Source: Catonia carolina
Taxonomy: Eukaryota > Arthropoda > Insecta > Hemiptera > Achilidae
NCBI GenBank assembly: GCA_035578175.1
Contig: JAQMRL010000004.1
Coordinates: forward strand, 39,392,901-39,456,900
Direction: 5' to 3'
Length of the DNA stretch: 64,000 nt
Shown here: positions 36,101 through 48,100 of the stretch, piece after piece
Position numbering within the stretch: the first letter of the stretch is position 1
How the letters are laid out: the number at the start of each line of letters is the position of its first letter
Notes under the pieces: model-generated
The model's database searches: none
What the model saw: only the letters and a program-made list of their open reading frames with translations
Told to the model about the DNA's origin: nothing
Translations under genes and position numbers: made by a program

Positions 36101-39100
36101 GAAAAATCTTTTTTTTAATTAGATAAAAACAAAATGCTTCGGTAAACAGTTGGTTTATATTTTATGTTAATTCATGTGTATTTATAACAATGACGTGTTG
36201 TTTATAATGTAACTATAATTTATGTAGAATTCATATTAAAATTATATATTGCCGTTAATGGCGAAAGTGAAAACGTAAATTGGTTTTTAACCCAGCGTAC
36301 GACAATCAGGCGGTAATATGACACGCAAACCTTGTTGGTTAGTTTTATGCCATGTTAACCATTTCTGAAACGGAAAAGAAAATATTTCATTATTCTGGTT
36401 TAAATATGTATAAATTTCAAGTCAGCAACATTATAATCTGTTCTCATTAAACTAAAAAAACAATTAGAAATTATAATAAATGTTCATTTACGTGTTTATA
36501 ATTTAATTTTTTTATGAAAATATAATTGTTTTCTCAGAGGAAGGATCTATGGGGTCAGCTCTTATAAGATAATCATTTACAAGGCTTGAGTAAAATTAGA
36601 GTTCACCAATTATTATAAAACTTTTTACTTCCCGTTTTGCTGAGCTATATTTCAATGGGTTCAAATCAGTCTCCTGGCTAATGATATAAACATTACAAAT
36701 TATTGTATTTTTTTCGAGTCTGTAGTCAGGTTTTCCCCTTAGACGTCCATCTATTATAAGATACGTACAGCCCATTACGGTTTCTGAATCAAAAAAGTCA
36801 AGAATACTTATGACATTTTATCCACGGCAAATCTTCTATTTACTGTGATTTTATCAATGTCAGAAACCATACATATTGGGCAGTATTCCAGAAAACAATT
36901 GTGAAGAAAAAGATGGTGTGAAACTCAGAGGGTAAACTAATTATTTATTTTCATAATGAATAATTTTATAGCTTAACGAAATAGAGACTGCAGATGAAGG
37001 TGGAACATAGTGACCTATATCACAGCACAGAGCCAATTGACTTTCGTTAATTGTATCTTGTGTTGTCACGTTGTGGTTCCGCTGTGGATGACAGTCTAAC
37101 AAAAAGTCAGCTTGAGTTCGGTGGAACAGAGTTGCGATTTAGCGAAGGGACAACCTCACACCCGACCTTGGCTGTTATCGGCTAGATCTCATCTGCAGTC
37201 TTTAGTTCGTTGGGGTAAGGTCAGTTACTCTCATATTTAAATAATTTATAATGTGCAAATAAAACTTACTTTGTAATAATATCTGATAGTTGTGTAAAGT
37301 AAGAATATGTAGGCAATAGTGAAGACTGCTGTAAGAAATGCGACTCCTGGTGACAAGAATTGAGGGTTTTCTTTTCTGTTTAAATACCAAGCATGCTTTA
37401 TCATCCAAAGCATTGTTGTTGTTAAGAGAATTAATATCGCCATATCGCATGCCATATATCTGTAACGCACCATCAAATATTAGTTTTTTTTATAATACTG
37501 AAAATTGCGGTCACGTTGCAATGCAGGCTAATTACAGCCTCGGAGGGGTTGCATTAAAATTGGGTCTGAAAACATCACTGGGTGAATTAAATTAGTATTA
37601 GATTATAAATGCTAGGTTTTAGAATTTTGTATTCTTTTCGGAAGATGTAAAAATAAAATTTTTGTAGGGTAGTTTCCATTTTGGTGCAAGCAGTCGTAAT
37701 TCAAGCGCTTTATTCCTGCTAGGTATCATTTACAGACCATGTGTTTTCCAATTTTCAGTGCTGTACAGCTGATTCAAAATAGGATGAGAGTATATCACCT
37801 GAACGATGATTTAACAATGGGAGTTTTTAAATGTAATATTTCCAAGCAATGTTTCACCAGCTGGGAATTTTTCTTTTATAATGAAACAGCTGATTTATTT
37901 TAAACAATTAATTTTATTGTTAAATAATAAGTTTGAATTATGATTACTTTACAAAATTGGGGTTCAATTAAACAAACTCTCTCATGAATGGTCGGCTTGG
38001 GTCTGTACAAGACTACACATTATTTACACGTCATACATATCATCTTCATATCATTGGGTCATAGAGTTACTTATTGTTCTGAATTGACCCAGATTGCAAC
38101 GTACATACATTAGGAATAAAAAAAACTTCCTTTTCAAAATGTAGAAAAGATATTATTTTTTATTAAAAAAGGGAAATTTAAAAATTACATCAGAAATCAA
38201 ATCCCTCATGAATTGTATTTGCACTCTCATCCTATTTTAATCTAACTGTAGCTCTTTAAGAAGTTATAAAATTTTTATTGCTTTACGGTTGTCACCTTAT
38301 TATTGTCACCTCTTAGGCGTCAATGATTGAAATGTAAATCTCTTTTCGGTTTAACCCCTAAAAAAATAAATTTGCTAAATTTCAACTTTCTAGAGGTTTA
38401 TGATGAGTACTATTAAAAAGAATAAACACCCAAAAAGAGACAATCAGAGCGGGTCAGAGAAGGGTAGTGACACAGATGCTAAATGCTAAATTCCGTTTAT
38501 GGTTAAAGGAAAAAATTTTTAAGAGTCAATCAACAATGCTTTCGGTGCAGATATTATGTAGAAATCGTCAAAGGAGTAGAAGAATGTTTGCAGTTACGCC
38601 TTGTCGGATCTCGAGGAATGAACCAATCTGGGAAATTTTAGGAAGGCATAAGACAAAATAGAAAAAACCTGGTTTGAAACACTCACATGATTTTCTCTCT
38701 CAGTGAATTCAGTGATTTTCAGAGAGAAGAAAAAGGAGAAGAAGAAACTTACTGAACAATATAATCTATGTTTAATCATGATTAAACCATGTAAAATGAA
38801 AAATATTTGATTTAAAAATTAAACTATGATTTAAATGCGGAAACTCACTAATTGACGCTAAACTAGAACTGTTAAAACATACTTGAAATAAAAGTTGTAG
38901 GGTTTTTCATATCCTCTAACCGATTATTTATATACATTTGTTGTAAAATGCATACTAATAGTTTCTGTTACCAGATATGTTTAATAGCAAACAAAATAGG
39001 AGAAAGTAGAATACTTGAGGTCTTGTTTGAGGACTAGACTAGTTAGATGACCTAATAGTTTTTGTAGTATTGCGTTCGTTTTTGGAGAGGGAAAAGCCAG

Positions 39101-42100
39101 AGTCATTTTCTGAATATGACAGAAACGTGCGAAAAACTAGAGGAAGACATATTCGCAACCCAGCTGATTCCATCATTTAACCAAACACCCAGGCCTAAAA
39201 AAACCTTCTCTGCTCTACCTTCTGTGAGGAGGTCGTCTGCAATGTTCTTTTGTACACTTGTCTACCAGAACAATTAAATCCACTACCACTATTTTTTAGA
39301 ATTTATTTGAAACTCAATACTTTAAGAATGTTAAGTACATTAATCATGATGGCCGTGTTTATGTTTAAACTTTTCATGATTAGAGTGATAGATAATTTAA
39401 AGAGATAGCTTTGCGGGAATAATTAAAGTTTTCACAGTTTTTGTAATTTTCGTTCTGAGTCTTTAATACTGTAGATATATAATTGATTTCTTTTGCAGAT
39501 ACTAAAAGATTTTTTTATAGAAATCTTTTCAAATTCTTAGTTACTTAATGAGTATTGATTGAGTACAAAATAAATACTATACGTTTTTCTTAAATAAAAT
39601 ACACAATATTTTTCAACGATGTCTATGATTATAAGTAAATAAATTTTTACTGTATATTATATCAGAAGAAGTAAATCAAAGTAATTGCAGTTCGCCTTTG
39701 AATATTCTAACGCAGTGTACTTGAAAAACGTTAAAGGAAGGGAACCAAGTCTTCTTAATAGAATTCGATATTAAGTGATCAATAGATAAGTCCGTTGTAA
39801 ACATTTCGCTACTCCTGTTCTCCTTCCCCCCCAACCAACGATAAAAACAATTTCTCTCATTTTATTCGGTCAAGGGGTTCTTCATCGTTTCTATTCCTTT
39901 TGTACTATACAGTAAATTCTGGTATAAAAAAAATTTAAATTCCTTAAAAACATGGTTTTTTTGTACTTTTCACATTGTAATAGTTATTGTAATCACCAAA
40001 AATTAAAGAAAGAATCTAATAATTTCGATAAATTATTACAATATTTCATAATATTTTCTGTGCAAATAAAAAGAAATCGAGAAAATCTATTTGTATATTT
40101 TTCGAAAGCCCAGACTGACTGATTGAACACTCGTTACTAATTTTCTAACTTCCCGGTCACTTAGAGAGCTGAAATTTGGCTCATTTTTATTTTCGAGCTG
40201 ATTTTTGTTAATCGACTAACAGTGCGCGAACTTACGTTCCGATTTGTTATTTAATTTATAGTTTATTCTTTATAGATACCGGTGGTAATTTTTGTTTGTG
40301 ACATTCATTATTTAATATAGTTTCGTTTGATATGTGACATTATGTGTGATATTTATTTTAAATAAGACATTTTTATTTCATTTAAATTACCACAACAATC
40401 AACGTCGGTTGCCATGGCAACGGAGAACACTAACCTAGATGTTGAACCAAATGGCAGCGATTCAATATGGGAAACCGTGGTCGGGAAAAAAAGACCACTC
40501 TCAAATAGTGATCAAGATTCACGCCTAAAGAAGAGACAAGAAATTGACAATACAGTGCGTCTTTCTAACTCATTTTCACCTCTGTCAAACACTATGGATG
40601 AAACAGAACTACGAGAGGACAAAGTTCCTCCAATATATTTAAAGGGAGTAGCAGATGCCAACTGTCTTATAAAAATCCTGAGAGACGTTGGAGGACAGGA
40701 CTCATTTACTTTAAAAAGCAGCGTCTCTAACGTTATCGTTTACCCGAATTCGCCTGCAACTTACAGGATATTTGTGCGGTGTCTTGAACAACACAACGCA
40801 AATTTTCATACATATCAACTGCCTTCGGAGAAACTTCCAAAGGTTGTTATACGCGGATTACATCCTTCAGCAAGAACAGAAGATATCCAAGAAGCTTTTC
40901 GTCAGTTAGGATACACTGCTGTTACAGTGACAAATGTACTATCTCGCCGAAAAGTAATTGTGAATGACAAACAAGAAGAAGAAATCATCCGAACACCTTT
41001 ACCACTCTTTTTTGTAGAAATAAGCAGCGACACATACGACGAGAAGGTTTTTGATCTGAAATCTCTTCTTAGCTACAGAATTGTTATTGAAGAACCACGA
41101 AAGAAACGCAGTATACCACAGTGTACAAGATGCCAGTCGTTCGCTCACACCAAAACCTACTGTCGCCACCCATTTCGATGTGTACGTTGTGGTGAAGCGC
41201 ATGATTCAAAAATCTGCACAAAAACACGCACGACACCTGCAAGATGCGCTAATTGCCGGGGCACGCACCCTGCCAACTATAAAGGTTGTCAGGTGTACCA
41301 AACATTGCGCAATCAACGACAGCAAAGGACAGCGTCTTCTGCTCCAGCACAACCAGCAGCAACCACATCATTCAACCAGACAGACTTCCCTCCGCTACCA
41401 AACAACACAACAATCAACAACACAGCTTGGCAAAAATCTTCACAACCAGCTACAGCACGACAAAGAACATACAGCAACACTGAAGACATCAACACTAACC
41501 AGTCGTCCCAGTGGCCTCCTGTCGAGTCGCATTCACAGACATCAACTGATTTAGTAAGTTTAATCACAAATTTAAATAAACTCATCCAACCCCTTTTCAG
41601 TCTTCTTTCACAATTAACTAATCTTACACAGTCGCTCGCTCACACATATGCCAAATAACTTACTGACTTGTGGGTCCCTGTCAGTTCTTCTATGGAACGC
41701 AAATGGTCTCGCCCAGCACAGAAACGAACTAGACTTTACATTGCATGACAAACGTATTGACATAGCTTTAATTACGGAAACACACTTTACTTCACGAACT
41801 AGGTTCTTCATTCGAGATTACACAACATACAGAACGGATCATCCAGACAACACAGCTCACGGTGGTGTTGCAGTAATTATTAAATCATCTTTAACTCATT
41901 ATCCCTGTCAAAACATTTCCACCCCTTGCATTCAATTCTCCTGCATCGTAGTAAAAACTCTTCATAAAAATATTACAATCGGTTCTGTTTATTGTCCTCC
42001 ACGATTTGTTATCTCTCGAGCTATGTTTTCTGACTTCTTTACTAAACTTGGTTCGTGCTTCCTAGTCGGTGGTGACTTTAATGCTAAACATGTTCATTGG

Positions 42101-45100
42101 GGCTCTCGATTGAGCACTTCTCGGGGAAGAAATCTTTTTAGTAGTATAACTGTGAATAATGTACGTGCAATTTCTCCGAATTCTCCCACTTATTGGCCAA
42201 CTTCCCCTAGAAAAATTCCGGACCTTCTTGACCTGTTCTTCCAAAAAGGCCTAACGAACGTTCCATACGACATTTCGTCTACACCGGACTTATCATCTGA
42301 CCATTCTCCTGTGTATCTGTCGCTGTGGGCAGAACCCAGTTCCCAAACCAACCCAACCTTAGTCGCTGGAGAGACGAATTGGAATAACTTTCGTGAAATT
42401 TTAAACGCTTCGTTAAATATACCTATTTTACTGAAAACCGGAGAGGAAATAGAAAAGGCAATAGAATTCTTTAACGAAACTGTACAGCAGGCTGTATGGA
42501 CCTCTTCAATCTGTAAACCTCCGAAATTGTACCCAATTTACCCACAATACATTAAAAATCTTATCACTGACAAACGGCGAGCCAGGAAAAGGTGGCAAAA
42601 CACTCGATTGCTTGCTGACAAACGTATATTTACTAAATTAACTAATTTACTTAAGACTCAACTAAAACTTTTTCGAGATGATAAACGTGATGAACAAATC
42701 AGTCAACTTTCCAGTCGGGATGGTAGCTTGTGGAGGAAAACACGAGCTATGCTCCGACAGTCGCAAGTGCGTGTTCCAATACGTAACGAGGGGGAGCCGT
42801 GGAGAATCACAGACGAAGAGCAAGTAGAACTCTTTGCTGACCATTTAGAGCAGATATTCCAACCACATCAGGACTTAGCAGACGTCACACATGATGGTTA
42901 TGTCCTACAATCCCTAGACACACCTTTGCCGGTTTCGCTTCCCCATGATCCGATTAAACCTTCTGAGATCAAACGCGAAATAGCCGGTTTAAAAACTGGA
43001 AAAGCCCCTGGATATGATCTTATATGCTCCGAAGTACTCAAAGAATTGCCTCGAAAGGGTATTGTATTTCTAACATGTTTATTTAATTCTATCTTTCGTA
43101 CAGCAACCTTCCCTATACAGTGGAAGCATTCGCAAGTTCGTATGATTTTAAAGCCTAATAAACCTCCCTCTGTTCCTTCATCGTACCGCCCAATTAGTCT
43201 CCTTCCACTGTGCTCCAAAATATTTGAAAAGATTTTACACAAACGGCTTTTAACTATTCTTCCACAACATGCCATCCCTGATCATCAATTTGGCTTTCGG
43301 TCAAACCATTCTACTATTCACCAATTACACCGTATTGTCGATATTTTAGCGTCATCATTAGAACGGAAATTGTATTCGGCTGGAATTTTTCTTGATGTCA
43401 GTCAGGCTTTCGACAAGGTCTGGCATAACGGTCTTTTATTTAAATTGAAATCTATTTTACCGTCTACGTACTATCTTGTAATCAAGTCGTTTCTTTCACA
43501 TCGCTTCTTTTCTGTAAAACAAGGTTCTGCTGTATCTTCGTGTCGTCCAATAAATGCAGGAGTTCCCCAAGGAGCAGTTTTGTCACCCCTTTTGTACTCC
43601 ATCTACGTATCCGATTTTCCTACCACACAACAAACTATAACTGCAACATTTGCCGATGACACAGCAATATTAGCCAGCGAAGCCAGGTGTGAAGACGTAA
43701 CGCTTAATCTTCAACATCACATAAACACTGTACAACATTGGTGTAATACTTGGAAAATTAAACTTAATGCTGAAAAATCACAACACATTACATTTACTCT
43801 CAGACGACAAACTTGTCCCCCAGTTTATTTACACAATACACCGATCCCACAAAAAACCTCAGTGAAATACTTAGGACTGACACTAGACAGAAGACTGACA
43901 TGGAATCCACATACTAGACTCAAAAGGCAATCTCTTAACGCGCGGTTAAAACTTCTCTACAGTCTTATTCACCATAAATCTCCTCTTCCAATTACTCAGA
44001 AACTTAACTGTTACAAGGTACTTCTTCGTCCTATTTGGACCTATGGTTCTGTGATCTACGGATCAGCTAAAGTATCTAACATAAAACGTATTCAGACATT
44101 CCAGAACAAAACTTTACGCATCATCACAGGCTGTCCAACATACGTTAGTAACAAAACATTACATAGAGACCTTAACATTGAAACGGTGGACGAAACAATA
44201 AAGAAACTATACAGACGTTTTCATAGCAAACTACACTATCACACAAATCCACAAATTCAGTCATTGTCCGCTCCTCACCTACCACACAACCCACTTAGAA
44301 GACTGAAAAGGCAATGGAATAGAGACCTTTTGTGAATCGTCCTGAGGGGTTGCCGCTGGGCGACTACCTCACACAAGTGACATCAAGACATTTATATAAA
44401 ACTATTGACATTATAACTGCTGGTTGTGTTAACTTCTTACACAGTTGTAGTTTATTTTCTTAAATAAAGTCAAAAACAAAAAAAAAAATTTTTATTTTCT
44501 CTTGCCTATATGAATATAGAAAGGAAAGTATTGTTTTCATGTCGATATTTTGAAATCGAGTTTTCACAGGATATACACGTTTTCAGACCCCCTGAACCCA
44601 AAAAACTTGTTCTCAGCGATTGGTCTGTGGGTGTGTGTGTGTGTGTTAAATAGTTGTTAAAATAATGTGATCATGTAAAATAGTGAAAGATCAACGCGAA
44701 TAAAGACAGTTCAGATTAACGAAGGACTTCATCATGGTTGAAGAATAGTTTGGTGTAAGTTCGGTTACCCTTTTCCGACGGGTAGTTGACCAAACTTAAG
44801 AAGAACAAGAAGAAGCAGGAAAAGGAGAAGGAAAAGGAGAAGGAAAAGGAGAAAAAAAAGGAGAAGGAAAAGGAGAAGGAAAAGGAGAAAGAGAAAAAGA
44901 AGAAGAAGAAGAAGGAAAAGGAGGAGAAAGAGAAAAGAAGGAGGAGAAAAAAGAAGAAGAAGGAAAAGGAGGAAAAAGAGAAAAGAAGGAGGAGGAGGAG
45001 GAGGGGAAGAAAAAAGACAAGGGCGTCTTCCCTGTACCTAATTTATTTTGGATTGTCAATCAGATTTCCTCTCTTGACCTGTACATTATTTTCCACGAAA

Positions 45101-48100
45101 CTTTTCTATACATATCGTAGTTTTGTAGTTTTTCGATCGGAGATGTACAGTCTAAACAAATGAACGAACGTTGATGAAACTTTGTCTCCAGTAATATCAC
45201 CAGGTAAAAAAGTTCCTCAAGTATTTTTAAAATTGAACTTAAAAAGAATTTATTACTGAAAAATTATTCACGCAATAGTATTTTCTCAAAAATATCCTCC
45301 TTTGGTAAATAAAGCAGCAAACTTTAAAATACCCTGACATTTTTTTACTTTTAACTTTACTAAAGAATAACAATTCCAATAGTTCAGTATTCAATTTGTT
45401 ATCTTATGGAAAAGCTTTTTTAGAATTGAAGTTAAATACACTTCAACTATAGAGTGAATAATCCATGAGATACAGTTTGAGTGGGGAGGAAGATAAAAGG
45501 ATGGTAAAAGACAAACTTCAGCTAAGATTTCACTGAAAGACAAACAAGGAAATCCTAACACTTCTCAACCTCACACGAATATTAACTCCGATTTCATTTT
45601 TCTTTATTTTTGTCTTTTTTCATAAATCAATTAAGGTTACATCGTTGCAATCAATCCTTTTCCAATTTGAAATGTAAAACAATTAGCTATTTACGCAGCG
45701 AATTAACTCAACTTGCTCTAATAAGAAGCGTGTACTGCGTAATATGTTACCCGGATAATAAACATCACAAATAGATGACCTAAGTTCTTTAATTTTATTC
45801 TTTCATAAGTGAATGTGTAATCTATCTAGTATTTATGTAACCAAAAAGTTGCTATCGCATAAAGTCATAAACTTATTGCGATAATTTTATATTGCAAACC
45901 GTTTTTCACAATAATACGAGTCGGTTTCTTCTAAGAAAAAATCAAGCCCTTCAGGACGCAAATTATTTCATAATTAAAGCCAAAATAATTTGTAATAAAA
46001 ACCACTTTTATTACTATCACTATCTTCAATATTATCTTTAGTTACTTTATTATTTAACCTATTTTGATTCTGCATTCACTAAAACTACTGTAAATACATT
46101 CTGAAGAAACAGTTGTAATTTTACAAAAACATTTGTAATTTTATATTAATAACTACGAGGAACTTTGCTTCAAGATTAAGAAACGATTTCAACGGGATGT
46201 GTAACACACACCATGATACCGTATATTCATATGAATAATGGTCGTTTTATTTATGTTTGTATTGAGACCTAGTTATTCTTTGAAAACCCTAGTCTTTAGA
46301 AAATAAATTAATGCAGTCGATTCCGGATAATTGGTTCACTGGTTAATTGGGGCAGCCGGTTTTTTGGGACTGTTCTTTAATGAACAAAAACAGTACGGGA
46401 TTTTATATTGATAAGTACTCCGTTTATTTGGTCCATAATGCCGCTTATTGGGGCCAATCCGATGTTTTATTAAAACCATTACAGCGATGAACAACACGCT
46501 ATATTTATTTTTTATTTTTTTAATTCCAATTCGTTTCACACAATTTGTCGATATTTTTATGCGTAGGCTTACAGTACAGTACCTACTATCAACATCTTTG
46601 AGAGTTACATGCCGCGTTAAGATATGACTGTGTGAACGAATAAAGCTTCTCGACAAAATAAAAACGTATCCACCTAACTTAAGTCAACGTAAATTATCGG
46701 AACTATATCTTAATGAACTAGAGACTGCAGATGAAGGCGAAGCATAGTAACCTAGATCCAGCATAGAGCCAATTGACTTTCGTTAATCGTATCCTGCGTT
46801 GTCACGTTGTGGTCCCGCTGCGGATGACAGCCTAACAAAATGTCAGCTGGAGACAGTGAAACAGAGTGTAACTTGACGAAGGGGCAACCTCACACCCGAT
46901 CTTGACTGTTATTGGCTAAATCTCATCTGCAGTCTTTAGTTCGTTGGGGTATAACTGGTGTACCGAAAATTACGATAGCTTGTATCGTGCTCCAAGAAAA
47001 TAAAATACGCCAAGAGTGGGCATTTAAAGATCATGAAACATCTCTGAAAAAAAACGTGAAGGAAGGATCTACTTGTTGAGAAGCGTTGAATGAATGGTTT
47101 ACCATTATAACTTCGCAAGTTGTTAGTGTCAATGGTCCAATGCTTAAAACCATGGGAAAAGGTTTTGCTAAAAAGTTAATCATTGTTCTGATACCTTTTT
47201 ATTTTGTTCGTGTGTAGGTATATATGGATAGAACTTGCTTGTAAAATTTATGAATGTGATAATTTTAATAAAATACAGTATCGCATATGTCTCAGTTTAC
47301 GAATTCGTTTATTAGGGCCAACCGTTTAATTGAGCCAAAATGCTCAGTTCCCGTGTGCTCCAATTATCCGGAATTGACTGTATTATAAAAAAATTATTGA
47401 AGCTTGTTGGAATGTTTACCTATGGGACATCAGTATCTTTCGGTATAATTATACCACGAGTGAAGAAATTACAAAGTTTAGTTGGCGTTCAAATATGAAT
47501 AAAATGCTAACGGTTATCCATGTTTAGATGTAGGCCTGTGCGCTAAAGTACAACAGAAGGGAATCATTAGTTTTCAACAGAAAATAAAGAAAACTTGTCT
47601 ATAGTAAATGTAAGAAATGTTTCTACTAATTGGGTTGTAGGTAACTAATTCTATACTTACTTTTTATTGCCGCCTTTATAAAACCATACGAATATCGAAA
47701 TAAACGGACTATACTTCGGTACAGTCTTAACGCTGTACGGATAAAAGCAAACTTCACAGGCCGCTGTTCCAGAGACCGTAAGCCACCGTTCTAAACAAGA
47801 TAAATGTACTAGACCTTGTGTTCCTCGGCATCGGCACGGTGATACAAGAATTTCTGATTTGGATTCTTGACATATACGACACCAACTTTCAACTGGAAAC
47901 ATTTAAAAAACAATTGTTAGAATTTTTCGTATTTCTATTTAAAACCCTCTTCAAAATTGGTTTATTTATTTTAGGGCACAATCGTTTCACTCAACCAAAA
48001 ATAAAATCGGAAATATCGATGTAAAATGTTATTCTCCCGTAATTCAAACTGTAAAGATTTTAAAATTTATGAAATCAATTTAGATATTTTTGTATAACTT

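Larger units (their letters stand above)
40195..44488 (+). mobile_element. Full-length Jockey-type non-LTR retrotransposon
   Basis: A 219-bp 5' leader, two overlapping intact ORFs, a short 3' UTR with AATAAA and an A-rich tail. The flanks share TTTTTATTTTC (40184-40194 and 44489-44499), or 12 bp counting one more A, a candidate target-site duplication that defines the ends. The absence of an RNase H domain and the presence of APE endonuclease, RT and gag-like zinc knuckles fit the Jockey clade. It inserted beside or inside a copy of the hairpin-ended repeat family whose 5' end resumes at 44494. No frameshift or stop interrupts either ORF, which suggests recent activity. Confidence 0.88.
46314..47380 (+). 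mobile_element. pogo/Tigger-like element with a nested MITE
   Basis: Ends CAGTCGATTCCGGATAATTG (left) and CAGTCAATTCCGGATAATTG (right, inverted); TA follows on the right, and the left TA has become TG. A 236-bp MITE sits inside (46711-46946), followed by a transposase fragment. Confidence 0.7.

Noticed and set aside
44786..45163. 125-codon frame rich in Lys, Glu and Arg
   Set aside because: It is a translation of the homopurine tract; composition alone keeps it open and there is no splice or family support.
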